The translations under genes were made by a program, and so were the position numbers. Shown one piece after another: positions 25,399-34,253 of a stretch of DNA of 64,000 nucleotides (its first letter is position 1; each line of letters opens with the position of its first letter). The DNA is from Paramylibacter ulvae (lineage in GTDB: Bacteria; Pseudomonadota; Alphaproteobacteria; Rhodobacterales; Rhodobacteraceae): NCBI RefSeq assembly GCF_014652655.1, contig NZ_BMZF01000008.1, positions 1 through 64,000 of the forward strand. Reading direction: 5' to 3'. A model generated the notes under the pieces. The model was not told where the DNA came from. It saw only the letters and a program-made list of their open reading frames with translations, and ran no database searches.

Positions 25399-26645
25399 TG
25401 TTGCGCCTTGCATATGGCTCGTTGATTGCGCGGGCATTGACCGTGGCGATGACCATCATTGCCATCGCATTGTCTGTCGCGTTGTTTTTAGGTGTGGAAA
25501 AGGTGCGCACCGGTGCCAAGGCCAGTTTTGCCGACACGATTTCGGGCACTGATTTGATCGTTGGTGCGCGTTCGGGTTCGGTACAATTATTACTGTATTC
25601 CGTATTTCGCATCGGGAATGCCACGAACAATCTCACGTGGGAAAGCTATCAAGACATCGCTAACCGTTCAGAGGTTGATTGGATTGTTCCCATTTCCTTG
25701 GGCGACAGCCACCGCCAATTTCGCGTGATGGGCACAACGTCTGCATTTTTTGAGCGTTATAAATATCGATCAGGTCAATCGCTGACGATGAAAGAGGGCG
25801 CGGCAATGTCCGATCTTTTTGATACGGTGATTGGTGCGGATGTGGCCGCGACGCTTGGTTATGAAATCGGGGATCCTATTGTTGTCGCGCACGGTTTGGC
25901 ATCGTTTAGCAATCATGATGATCAACCGTTTCGCGTATCGGGCATTTTGGAAAAAACGGGTACACCGGTTGATCGAACAGTAATTGTAAGCCTGCAAGCC
26001 ATCGAGGCCATTCATGTAGACTGGCAAACAGGTGCAAGAATCCAAGGGCAAACCACACCTGTTGATGTGATTAGGAAAATGGATTTAACCCCAACGGCGA
26101 TAACGGCCGCATTGGTTGGGGTTAAGGGTCGCTTTCAGATTTTTGGATTACAGCGCGCCATCAATGAATATACGGAAGAACCGCTTTTGGCGATATTGCC
26201 CGGTGTTGCATTACAAGAACTGTGGCAAATTGTTGGTATTGCTGAAACGGCGCTGATCGGTGTGTCTGGCATGGTGGTGGTGACGGCGCTGATCGGGATG
26301 ATGGCGACAATTTTTTCCAGTTTGAACGAGCGCCGCCGCGAAATGGCAATTTACCGCGCCATGGGTGCCAAACCACGGGTGATCGTAAGCCTGCTGGTAT
26401 TAGAAGCGGCATTGATGGCGGCAATTGGCGCATTGCTTGGGTTGGCGTTATTATACATTGGATTGTGGCTGGCACAGCCACTGGTCGATCAGGCATTTGG
26501 CCTATGGCTCCCGATCGAAGCACCAAGTATGCGCGAATTTTGGGTATTGATCGGTGTTATCATCGCTGGCGCAATTGTGAGTATGGTTCCTGCGATTAGG
26601 GCTTATCGAATGTCAGTTGCTGATGGTATGATGGTACGGATTTGA
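25395..26645 (+). CDS. FtsX/MacB-type ABC permease of the zinc (Zrg) system
   Basis: A 416-residue membrane protein: one N-terminal helix (LTVAMTIIAIALSVALFLGVEKV), a periplasmic domain of about 230 residues and three C-terminal helices (GVSGMVVVTALIGMMATIFSSLNERRREMAIYRAMGAKPRVIVSLLVLEAALMAAIGALLG). The sequence ERRREMAIYRAMGA is the cytoplasmic coupling segment of this family. Transport of zinc or of a zinc-bearing protein complex is inferred from the Zur box and ZrgA. Confidence 0.9.
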   Translation: MMLRLAYGSLIARALTVAMTIIAIALSVALFLGVEKVRTGAKASFADTISGTDLIVGARSGSVQLLLYSVFRIGNATNNLTWESYQDIANRSEVDWIVPISLGDSHRQFRVMGTTSAFFERYKYRSGQSLTMKEGAAMSDLFDTVIGADVAATLGYEIGDPIVVAHGLASFSNHDDQPFRVSGILEKTGTPVDRTVIVSLQAIEAIHVDWQTGARIQGQTTPVDVIRKMDLTPTAITAALVGVKGRFQIFGLQRAINEYTEEPLLAILPGVALQELWQIVGIAETALIGVSGMVVVTALIGMMATIFSSLNERRREMAIYRAMGAKPRVIVSLLVLEAALMAAIGALLGLALLYIGLWLAQPLVDQAFGLWLPIEAPSMREFWVLIGVIIAGAIVSMVPAIRAYRMSVADGMMVRI

Positions 26646-26661
26646 TGAAAGGGGTCGGATA

Positions 26662-27168
26662 ATGCAATTGTCACGTCGTCAATTGATTACAAGCGCCGCT
26701 GCAAGCGCCGCGTTGCCACGTGTTGCATGGGCAGTTGAAGCGCGGGAAATCAAATGGGATGATTTGATCCCCCCCGGTGTTCCGTATTCCGAGATTATCG
26801 GCGAAGGTGAAATGGATGAACAAAACGATACATGGAACCCGATTTTTGATGAAAATGCGACCAAGCTAAACCCTGCATTTGACGGGGCATATATCAAGAT
26901 GCCTGGTTTTATCATCCCCATGGAAATGTCTGTGGGCGGTGTAAGTAGCTTTGTTTTGGTGCCCTATGTCGGTGCCTGTATTCATACCCCACCGCCGCCG
27001 CCAAATCAGTTGGTGTTTGTGACAACACAAAAGGCTTGGCCAAGCAAAGATATGTGGGAGGCCGTCTGGGTCACTGGCGAAATTCGCCATGAATTACAAA
27101 CCACCGAGGTGGCCGAAACAGGTTATACATTGGCTGCGGATAAAATGGAGATCTATGTATGGGAATGA
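26662..27168 (+). CDS. DUF3299 protein, first of a tandem pair
   Basis: A 168-residue exported protein with a signal peptide (LSRRQLITSAAASAALPRVAWAV; the double arginine hints at Tat export). The DUF3299 core is clear: PGFIIPMEMSVGGVSSFVLVPYVGACIHTPPPPPNQLVFV. The cysteine followed by a histidine and a proline run is the family's most conserved part and may be a metal site. It belongs to the Zrg operon; its exact role in zinc uptake is not known. Confidence 0.87.
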   Translation: MQLSRRQLITSAAASAALPRVAWAVEAREIKWDDLIPPGVPYSEIIGEGEMDEQNDTWNPIFDENATKLNPAFDGAYIKMPGFIIPMEMSVGGVSSFVLVPYVGACIHTPPPPPNQLVFVTTQKAWPSKDMWEAVWVTGEIRHELQTTEVAETGYTLAADKMEIYVWE

Positions 27169-27671
27169 CCCGAATACATCGACGGTCCGTATTGGCGGGG
27201 CTATGTGGGATCAGTGTTATCCCACCTTTTGCCAATGCTGCCGAGGAATATGTTGATCTTGAGTGGACAGATTTAGTACCAAAAGGGCAGGTAATTATAC
27301 CGCAGGAAATTCAAGAGCTTACACAGCATAGCCAATCCACTCCGCGTGGCAAACAACCACAATCAACGGGTGTGCGCAGCGATTGGAATGGCCAGACTGT
27401 ACGCTTGCGCGGTTTTATTGTGCCCATCGATTATTCGGGCACCGGCGTCACCGCGTTTATATTGGTGCCATTTGTTGGTGCCTGCGTGCACGTACCACCA
27501 CCCCCTGCAAATCAGTTGGTGTTCGTTACCACAGAAACACCCTATGAAAGTTCGGGGCTGTATGAACCTGTGAATGTGACGGGGATGTTTGGCACAGCGT
27601 CCACAACGACACAGCTTGCGGAAATTGCCTATGCTTTGTCTGCTGATCGTATCGAACCATACGGCGATTAA
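27159..27671 (+). CDS. DUF3299 protein, second of a tandem pair
   Basis: A 170-residue paralogue of the preceding gene, with a signal peptide (IHRRSVLAGLCGISVIPPFANAA) and the same core RGFIVPIDYSGTGVTAFILVPFVGACVHVPPPPANQLVFV. It overlaps the first copy by ten bases; a second ATG at 27165 would give a four-base overlap, but GGAG at 27147 favours 27159. The two proteins differ clearly outside the core, so they are an old duplication and may work as a heterodimer. Confidence 0.87.
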   Translation: MGMTRIHRRSVLAGLCGISVIPPFANAAEEYVDLEWTDLVPKGQVIIPQEIQELTQHSQSTPRGKQPQSTGVRSDWNGQTVRLRGFIVPIDYSGTGVTAFILVPFVGACVHVPPPPANQLVFVTTETPYESSGLYEPVNVTGMFGTASTTTQLAEIAYALSADRIEPYGD

Positions 27672-28072
27672 TAATCACCGTACTACCGAAGCGCAAAACG
27701 CCGTGCGAATAGCAATTTTTGCCGCTTCTGTCGGTTCGTCATCTTTACCCGCGCTACCCGCCATCACCAATTTTGACGCAGGTGTTGGCCGAAAACTAAA
27801 TCGTTCATTGACCACACAAAGCCCCGTATGAAGCGATGATCGGCCCAAAGAAATTTGCTTCTTATCAGTGATAGGTCCCTGAGACACAGGTTCGTTTGCA
27901 TCAATTCCACATTTATTGTGTAAATTTTAACTGCTACCATTGTTAAAATATGGTTTTAACATATTGTATTCCTTGCAATATGTTTCAAAAAACAGTTTGG
28001 TAATATTAATAACATGGGCACATTGGCGAATCTGGAGGCTAACTGTCACGTTAAGAATAACGCGGGAATGTA
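27672..28072. other. Intergenic stretch without a convincing gene
   Basis: About 400 bases between the zinc operon and the sensor kinase. A 70-codon frame on the minus strand (27675-27887) has no recognisable motif or ribosome binding site. Bases 27900-28050 are AT-rich and likely hold the kinase promoter. A small hairpin CGTTA-AGAA-TAACG lies near 28049. Confidence 0.5.
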
Positions 28073-29887
28073 TTGAATGTGAATGATGACCGTCGCCAAA
28101 ATGAAACGAAGCTTGATCGGGTGAAAAATCAGATTTCGTTTCCAAGGGTTGCGATATGTGTATTGCTGGCGATGGCAATATTGCAAGTTGCAGTATTTTT
28201 GCAGCATGGCAATTTTGGATCGCCCAAGGAATATCCTGTTCCAATTATTGTGGGCATTGTTCTTGGCCTTATCGTTGCATCCGTAGATCACGTTGTCAGA
28301 GCGACGCACAAACGGTTGCATCTGGAGCTTGAAGAAAAAGAAAAACTATACGACATCCTGAAATTAAGCGAAGAACGCTTTTTGCTGGCAACAAAACGTT
28401 CATTTGTTTGGGATTGGGATATCGATTCAGATGCGCTCTACATGTCACCGGGGTTTGCAGAAAGTTTGGGTTATTCATCAGATGAATTAAAACAGGCGAT
28501 GAACGGTACAACCACAAATTTATTGCATCCCGACGACAAAGAACAATATCACAGGAAACTGAAGGCTCATTTGGCCGATCCCTCCGTAGGGTATATAAAC
28601 GAACACCGTTTCAGAACCAAGTCGGGGCGATATAAATGGTTCCTTGCAATTGGACAGTCTGTGGTTGACGAAACAGGACGGGCAATTCGGTTTAACGGAA
28701 CCACATCCGACATTTCAGAGCGCATAGATTTAGAGGCAAAACTAAATCAAACTCAGAAAATGGAAGCAATCGGAACCTTAACTGGTGGTATTGCCCATGA
28801 TTTCAACAATTTACTAGCGATTATCATGGGTAATCTCGAATTGTTGAAAGACGAGGTCAACAATCCTGAACATAAACAATTGATTCAAAATGGAATGGAA
28901 GCATCCCAACGTGGCGCAGAGCTCACACGTAATATGCTTAGCTTTGCGCGAAAATCACGGTTGGAACCAGCAGTTATCGAATTAAACCAGCTCATTCTAA
29001 ATTTGAAAAGTTGGACGGGGCGCACGTTATCCGCAGCGATCGAAATCGAAACGTCCCTGCTCGCTGGCCTATGGCCCATAGAGGCCGATAGAAGTTCGAC
29101 TGAGAGTGGCTTGTTAAATCTGATACTTAATGCGCGCGACGCGATGCCTAACGGCGGCAAGCTGACGATTGAGACGTCCAATGTGCGCGTTGATGATGAT
29201 TACGTTGAACTGCGCGGCGAAGAAATTGCGCCGGGGCGATATGTATTGTTAGCTGTAAGCGATACAGGGCAGGGTATTGAAACGGAAAACTTAGAAGCCA
29301 TTTTCGAGCCTTTTTTTACCACGAAAGCCGTAGGTTCTGGCTCGGGGCTTGGGCTTTCTATGTTAGAAGGATTCATGCGCCAATCAGGGGGTACTGTGCG
29401 TGTTTATTCAGAGTTGGATGTTGGTACGACGTTCAAGCTCTACTTTCCTGCGTGCGAACGCGCAGAAGTTGTTGAAAAAACAACTAATACCACCTCGCCA
29501 AAGCGCAACGTAGATGATCGTCCAACAATTTTAATGGTGGACGATAATATTCAGGCTTTGACGGCCTATCGCAGCATGCTGATGAAAGCGGGCTTTCATA
29601 TTGTGGATGCGGTTTCAGGCGACGAAGCATATGCCAAGTTCGTGGAAAACCCCGCCGTTGATCTGTTGTTGACCGATATTGTGATGCCAGGAGAGTTGCA
29701 GGGCACAACCTTGTCCAAGGAGCTACGAAAAACCAAACCTGACTTGCCGGTAATATATATGTCTGGGTATGCTGCAGAGGCGACCGTTCATGGGAATGGG
29801 CTTCGCGCGACAGATATTCGTTTGATGAAACCATTCGGTCGTACGGATCTTCTGCGGGCAATCAACAAGGCACTTTCGCGTGATTGA
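28073..29887 (+). CDS. PAS-containing hybrid sensor histidine kinase with receiver domain
   Basis: About 604 residues. Two membrane helices near the N-terminus (VAICVLLAMAILQVAVFLQ; PVPIIVGIVLGLIVASVDHVV), a short coiled coil, a PAS domain with PAC (about 100-215), the H-box GGIAHDFNNLLAIIMGNLELL (His near 242), the ATPase part with LNLILNARDAMPNGG and GSGSGLGLSMLEGF, and a C-terminal receiver TILMVDDNIQALTAYRSML with phospho-acceptor Asp535 in LLTDIVMPG. No output domain or separate regulator is nearby, so its target is unknown. The start is uncertain (TTG 28073 or GTG 28079). Confidence 0.88.
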   Translation: MNVNDDRRQNETKLDRVKNQISFPRVAICVLLAMAILQVAVFLQHGNFGSPKEYPVPIIVGIVLGLIVASVDHVVRATHKRLHLELEEKEKLYDILKLSEERFLLATKRSFVWDWDIDSDALYMSPGFAESLGYSSDELKQAMNGTTTNLLHPDDKEQYHRKLKAHLADPSVGYINEHRFRTKSGRYKWFLAIGQSVVDETGRAIRFNGTTSDISERIDLEAKLNQTQKMEAIGTLTGGIAHDFNNLLAIIMGNLELLKDEVNNPEHKQLIQNGMEASQRGAELTRNMLSFARKSRLEPAVIELNQLILNLKSWTGRTLSAAIEIETSLLAGLWPIEADRSSTESGLLNLILNARDAMPNGGKLTIETSNVRVDDDYVELRGEEIAPGRYVLLAVSDTGQGIETENLEAIFEPFFTTKAVGSGSGLGLSMLEGFMRQSGGTVRVYSELDVGTTFKLYFPACERAEVVEKTTNTTSPKRNVDDRPTILMVDDNIQALTAYRSMLMKAGFHIVDAVSGDEAYAKFVENPAVDLLLTDIVMPGELQGTTLSKELRKTKPDLPVIYMSGYAAEATVHGNGLRATDIRLMKPFGRTDLLRAINKALSRD

Positions 29888-30051
29888 TTTTTTCTTGGGT
29901 TTCGAGGGGTGTTTAATTTCTTTAGAGCCAGTTTGAAGTGATTACTTTTTTATTTTTCTGAATTTCGCAAAACTTAGTACAAAACTTTAAGAACATTGGC
30001 CTCGCTAATAAATTTCTTCACAAAATTTGGACATCAGTTTTCTCAGACCCA

Positions 30052-30077
30052 ATTCCTTTTCAGCCATGAAAAGGAAT
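30052..30077 (+). promoter_or_regulatory. Perfect hairpin that contains the ribosome binding site of the HTH gene
   Basis: ATTCCTTTTCA (30052-30062), loop GCCA, TGAAAAGGAAT (30067-30077): 11 exact pairs. The AAGGAA that would serve the ATG at 30082 lies in the right arm, so the folded RNA would hide it. It could also be a DNA operator for the encoded HTH protein. Confidence 0.65.
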
Positions 30078-30081
30078 AGAA

Positions 30082-30462
30082 ATGTTAACCACATATGAAA
30101 CCGCCCTACATTTTGGACTGACGAGTGCGACGGTGCGTCGGTATGCGCGTGCGGGCAAAATTATTGGGCACACGGTGCTGCGCGATTATAGATTTAGCTG
30201 GGAAGTGATTTGGGGATGTGAGCAGGGGCCAATGCCGCGCGGGAGGCGCTGTGCGCTCTATAAAATACCCTTGTTAAACAAGGCAGAGCTCGGAACTCTA
30301 ACAGGGCATAGTGTGCGTACGATTGAACGTTGGATTGATGCTGGGCTACCAACACGCAATGTATTTGCCAATGTGCGTATCAATAAGCATGACGCGTCAT
30401 GCTGGCTTAAAACTGAATATGGCTTTGACTTGTCGGCCGCGTCTCAGCGGGACCTGCCATGA
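30082..30462 (+). CDS. Small protein with two helix-turn-helix domains, excisionase-like
   Basis: A 126-residue basic protein. The first unit (TYETALHFGLTSATVRRYARAGKIIGHTVLRDYRFSW) and the second (LNKAELGTLTGHSVRTIERWIDAGLPTRNVFANVRINKHDASCWL) both look like MerR/excisionase-type winged helices, in which a helix-turn-helix is followed by a short hairpin. Such proteins direct tyrosine recombinases, so an excisionase or control factor for the two recombinases downstream is likely. It starts five bases after a hairpin that covers its ribosome binding site. Confidence 0.65.
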   Translation: MLTTYETALHFGLTSATVRRYARAGKIIGHTVLRDYRFSWEVIWGCEQGPMPRGRRCALYKIPLLNKAELGTLTGHSVRTIERWIDAGLPTRNVFANVRINKHDASCWLKTEYGFDLSAASQRDLP

Positions 30463-30758
30463 TGGTGTTTTACACAGATATGACATGCGTATTCGCGACA
30501 GAGCATTCTTTTGGAAATATTTTGCACAAAGGCCCCCAAACAGGAATTGGGGTTATGTTTGTTGGCCTGTTTGTAAATCCCTGCGTTTCGACGACAGACT
30601 GTGCAAATAGGCAGGTTCTGAAGAATTTTTACGCTGCGTATAAATTGGGTATCTCACTGGGCTCCAATCGGTGCGCTTTCTCCATGTGGTTTGTCGTTCA
30701 GGTCGTTTCTTGTGAACGCCGTGGACGACAAACCACATTTTTTAAATAGGAGAGCAAA
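30463..30758 (+). other. Structured leader between HTH gene and recombinases, possible small ORF or RNA
   Basis: About 296 bases. A 96-codon frame starts with ATG at 30459, overlapping the HTH stop, but its product (cysteine- and phenylalanine-rich, no motif) looks unlike a real protein. The stretch has several stems, including CCCCAA/TTGGGG (30534-30552), and ends in the large hairpin at 30684-30743. An untranslated leader or small RNA is the better reading. Confidence 0.4.
30684..30743 (+). terminator. Long-stem hairpin with T-run directly before the recombinase genes
   Basis: ATGTGGTTTGTCGT (30684-30697) and ACGACAAACCACAT (30725-30738) are exact 14-base arms, with a weaker inner stem GTTCA/TGAAC. 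T30738-T30743 follow directly. It looks like a terminator or attenuator that stops transcripts coming from the HTH gene 16 bases before the recombinase start; a recombinase binding site is the alternative. Confidence 0.6.
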
Positions 30759-32705
30759 ATGACAATTCTAAACAACAAAGGATTCAAGGTTGGGACAACC
30801 ATATTTTTATCAGAGGTTTTGAAATGGGCCGAAGAGAATGGGGAACCTTATGGCAGCATATGTGAATTAAAGAAAGTGCCTGCTCGCCTTGGCCTTTGTG
30901 ACCAAGATCTCGGTTCTATCTCCGCCGATCTACAGTATTTTGAAATTAAAATCGCAACATCACCTTATGGGACGGTATCGAAGTCAAAAGATCTGGAAGT
31001 ACTGCGCAAGCGGGCTAACTCGCGGTTGCGCTCATTACTGAAACGCTTTCACGCAGATCGTGGAAACATGCCAAAGCAAGTTGGGCGCGAAGAGTGGACA
31101 CAATTGATAATGGCGGTTCAAGCCTTTGAAGGGTTTGCGGATCGCGGTGCGGTTTTTACAACTGGGCAATCGCGAACACTGACTTCTTTGCGCGCACGGG
31201 CAAGTGTTGCACCCGTTGATCTCTGCCAAGGGGAGGTTGATCGCATCGTTAAAGTCGCGAAATCTGAAAAACGCCGCGCCATCACGAAAGGTGTTCGATT
31301 TTTAAATCGGTTGATCACAGAATTTGGCGATCATCCCGCGTTTATGGGATTGATCCCCACAAAACCATTTATCGTTCCCGCAGGGTCTGATCGGGCAAAG
31401 CGCATTTTGTGGAGCAGCTTACCACAAGAACTGCGCGTATCGGTGGAAACCGTAATGGACGCAATGTTGGCAACACCTGAAACCATCTCAGCGGCACATA
31501 TCGCTCGCATCCATGCCGGTGAAGATAAAGATCAAGTGAGAAAAGAACTTACTCTTTTGATGACAGACAAACGCGTTGTGCCTCAGAATGCAGAAGCGGC
31601 GAAGGCTGGTTATAAGAGTGCTGTGACATGGCTTGTGCGCGCCGCCGAGGAATTAGGGATGGATCGCAATCAGTTTGCGGATTTGGAAAGCTTGATGAGC
31701 CTTGAGATCATGCGTGCGGCTTGTGATCAGCAAATTGAACGAAGTAAAAACTCGTCTACGTTAAAGGATGCAAACAAAACGCAATCTTTGATGTCACGCC
31801 TAACTGCTTTGCGGACCTTAGCCACACATGGATTGAAGAATGAAGACCTTATCTTACACATTAATTTGCTTCGTGGCCAACACGGTCAAGGTCATAATGA
31901 GCGCAAGCGTCGTAGATCGGAACATGCTGATGAAGTATGTCGGGTTATACAACGTCATCCACATCTTGCAGCGAACTTTGTGAATGCTCCCCAAACAATT
32001 GCAGATATAGCGGAAAAACGGATCACTGCTGCACGCGAACAGGATAATGACGAGGCTGAGCAACGCGCATTGCGTCTTTATGCTACCGCTGTTGCCTTTG
32101 CAGTACAGGTCTCGCGTCCGATCCGTACCTCAAACCTTATACGTCTGCGTCATCGTGCAAGTGAGGATTTGCTTGGGAATGTGGAATGGCTGGACAATCG
32201 TAAACACGCGCGTCTGACATTCAAAGAGAACGAGGTTAAAAACAGCAAAGTCATTGTTGTGCATCTGCTGGGTGCAGAAGCGCTGATACTTGAGAAATGG
32301 TTATCGAAATATCGGCTGCGGTATTGTGAACTGCGGGGTATCGCTGACAGTGTATATGTGCTGCCAGGAGATGCGACGCCACGATTGGGAAAGGGCAACA
32401 TCTCGCTACCAAGGGGTTGTGTAAGCCCAAGTACGATGTCGGAGCTTTGGGATGATGGTGCCAAAATAATTGGTCTTAATCTGACACCACATGAATCACG
32501 ACATGTAGTTGCCACGCTCATTCTTGCGATCGAACCTGGTAATTTTTCAAAGGTGGCGTCTGTCCTTGGAGATACGACTGAAACAGTCATGAGCCACTAT
32601 GGGCGCGATAGTGGTGAGCAGGCAGCCTGTGATGTTCTGAAGGCGATTAAAGCTCAGCACCCGGGCGTATTAAATCGAATGAAAAACAGAGAACATAGAA
32701 AATGA
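30759..32705 (+). CDS. Large tyrosine recombinase A with altered catalytic histidine
   Basis: A 648-residue protein. The C-terminal 200 residues are a tyrosine-recombinase catalytic domain: Arg456 in RPIRTSNLIRLRH, His578-x-x-Arg581 in TPHESRHVVATLIL, and the nucleophile Tyr614 in SHYGRD. Where most members have LGH, this one has LGD (Asp605). The first 430 residues are helical and unlike short phage integrases, close to the size of TnpB-like recombinases. GGAG stands before the ATG. Its stop overlaps recombinase B by four bases, so the two are made together and probably act together. Confidence 0.82.
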   Translation: MTILNNKGFKVGTTIFLSEVLKWAEENGEPYGSICELKKVPARLGLCDQDLGSISADLQYFEIKIATSPYGTVSKSKDLEVLRKRANSRLRSLLKRFHADRGNMPKQVGREEWTQLIMAVQAFEGFADRGAVFTTGQSRTLTSLRARASVAPVDLCQGEVDRIVKVAKSEKRRAITKGVRFLNRLITEFGDHPAFMGLIPTKPFIVPAGSDRAKRILWSSLPQELRVSVETVMDAMLATPETISAAHIARIHAGEDKDQVRKELTLLMTDKRVVPQNAEAAKAGYKSAVTWLVRAAEELGMDRNQFADLESLMSLEIMRAACDQQIERSKNSSTLKDANKTQSLMSRLTALRTLATHGLKNEDLILHINLLRGQHGQGHNERKRRRSEHADEVCRVIQRHPHLAANFVNAPQTIADIAEKRITAAREQDNDEAEQRALRLYATAVAFAVQVSRPIRTSNLIRLRHRASEDLLGNVEWLDNRKHARLTFKENEVKNSKVIVVHLLGAEALILEKWLSKYRLRYCELRGIADSVYVLPGDATPRLGKGNISLPRGCVSPSTMSELWDDGAKIIGLNLTPHESRHVVATLILAIEPGNFSKVASVLGDTTETVMSHYGRDSGEQAACDVLKAIKAQHPGVLNRMKNREHRK

Positions 32706-34042
32706 AACATAGATTAACGGTTGAGGAGCGTATGGCCTCGGCACCACTGGCGGTGCAAAATGCAGTCTTGGCGCAAAGTCACCCCTTAGAGCCTGGCGCG
32801 GTATCGGTGATGGGGCGGTTCTTTGATGCGCTGGAATTGCGTGGTGAAGCGCATGACAACCCGTCCACAGCGGTGTTTACGGATGCGGCAAAATCTGAAT
32901 CAACCTTAGCCACGTTACTAAAATCTCTTGAAACTTATGCACCACAAATCTGTACTGCTGCGGGGCGCGATTTGCGTCGGGACTATTATCGCGCACGTAC
33001 TGAGGCGCAAACTCAAGATCGACCTAATGAAGGTGCAGTGATTCCTGAAACCGCTCCTTCAAAGTGGCCCGCTGCTTGGCAGGCTAAATACGTCGGCATT
33101 TATCATGCGCCAAACCTTAGGCCGGCCACAAAGAAACGCCATATCGCATCAATCTCGCGCTGTGCTGATTTACTGTTGGTTGCGGGCGCTGATGCAACCT
33201 TGGATTATCTGACGGGGTATTTATTGGCACAAGAACTGCGCAAGCGGGGTATTAAACATAAAACCATTGCAGGCTATCTCGGTGGATTGCTCGCTTTAGA
33301 AAAATACAGTGAAGCAGACGGGGTCACAGTCGCGAGTTTAAATAGCCTTATTCAACAGCATCTGACCGATGCAAAATTTGAGGATAAAGAAAAGCTGCCA
33401 AGGCTGCAGACGATCATGGCACAGGGTGGGTTTGCATTTATTGCGGAAACCGCGGGACAATTGCGATCAGCGGCAGCCGCGCGGGCAGGGTGGACATTGC
33501 AAAAACAAAGGTTGCTGCAAATGGTTGCGCTGTTAGCGGTTCACATGAACAAGCCTGCAAGAACCAGCGATGTGGCGCGCTGGGTGATTGGTGTTAACTT
33601 GATCCGTCATCCCAGTGGTTTGTGGGAGCTGGTTTGGGAGCAACAAAAGACAAGTGTGGAAACTGAAGCGGGTTTATTGTGGGAAGAGGTCTCGGAAATA
33701 CTTGATGAACTCATCCTTGGCGGGCGCCCTGATCGCACGATTCATCAGCGCTATGATACGTTGCAAGGGGCAAACTGGTTGACCTTAGAGGATAGGTGTT
33801 TGGCATCAAAATTGCCAAGCCAGCTTATCAAGGAAGCAATTGGCATACCCAGCCATGATTTGCGCACATTGGCGGCGGATTACCTGCGGCTACATGATCC
33901 AGAAACGGCGCCAAATACCATTAGAACCCATCTTGGGCATTCCACGTTTGAGGCCGGCAAAGAGTATAGCATTCTGTGTGAAAATGATGTGGCGGATCAA
34001 ACTTGGAAAGACATCCGCGAGACCGTCAAAGCTAAGCTATAA
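32702..34042 (+). CDS. Tyrosine recombinase B, partner of the preceding gene
   Basis: A 446-residue protein with the full catalytic set: Arg287 (KPARTSDVARW), His385-x-x-Arg388 (SHDLRTLAADYLR), His413 (HLGHST) and the nucleophile Tyr422 (KEYSILC). Residues about 115-215 form a core-binding-like helical domain (LRPATKKRHIASISRCADLLLV; KRGIKHKTIAGYLGGLLALEKY). It differs strongly from recombinase A, so the pair is not a recent duplication. Because A has Asp at one catalytic place and B has the usual His, the two may do different cleavage steps; this is inference. Confidence 0.8.
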   Translation: MKHRLTVEERMASAPLAVQNAVLAQSHPLEPGAVSVMGRFFDALELRGEAHDNPSTAVFTDAAKSESTLATLLKSLETYAPQICTAAGRDLRRDYYRARTEAQTQDRPNEGAVIPETAPSKWPAAWQAKYVGIYHAPNLRPATKKRHIASISRCADLLLVAGADATLDYLTGYLLAQELRKRGIKHKTIAGYLGGLLALEKYSEADGVTVASLNSLIQQHLTDAKFEDKEKLPRLQTIMAQGGFAFIAETAGQLRSAAAARAGWTLQKQRLLQMVALLAVHMNKPARTSDVARWVIGVNLIRHPSGLWELVWEQQKTSVETEAGLLWEEVSEILDELILGGRPDRTIHQRYDTLQGANWLTLEDRCLASKLPSQLIKEAIGIPSHDLRTLAADYLRLHDPETAPNTIRTHLGHSTFEAGKEYSILCENDVADQTWKDIRETVKAKL

Positions 34043-34062
34043 ACAGATGAATTCCCATCCGA

Positions 34063-34110
34063 TTTGAATCTCTGCGCAATCTTCTTTGTGAGATCGCGCA
34101 GAGGTTCAAA
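34063..34110. repeat. Large inverted repeat after the recombinase genes
   Basis: TTTGAATCTCTGCGC (34063-34077) and GCGCAGAGGTTCAAA (34096-34110) pair at 14 of 15 positions around 18 bases. It starts 20 bases after recombinase B. No T-run follows, so it is either a weak terminator or a binding/recombination site of the element. Confidence 0.6.
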
Positions 34111-34139
34111 CCTTCTGAAGCCTCAAAATAAACTGAACC

Positions 34140-34161
34140 AATATTGGGTGGTGCCAATATT
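34140..34161. promoter_or_regulatory. Perfect inverted repeat before the two small genes
   Basis: AATATTGG (34140-34147) and CCAATATT (34154-34161) around GTGGTG. It lies 92 bases before the first small gene and 29 bases after the previous repeat, a suitable place for an operator of the small-gene pair. Confidence 0.5.
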
Positions 34162-34253
34162 AAACATCAATCGTGACGCCAAACCGAAAGGAAAAACCAA
34201 GCCGTTCTTGAGCCAAGGTAATACCGCCTCTGGCACCAAAAAAGGAACATCAT

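Noticed and set aside
27675-27887. 70-codon minus-strand frame after the zinc operon
   Set aside because: No recognisable family, start signal or neighbour link; kept only as part of the intergenic entry.
34080-34125. tRNA-like T-arm (AGAGG-TTCAAAC-CTTCT) that could mark an integration site in a tRNA gene
   Set aside because: No matching acceptor, anticodon or D arms lie upstream; the bases belong to the large inverted repeat.
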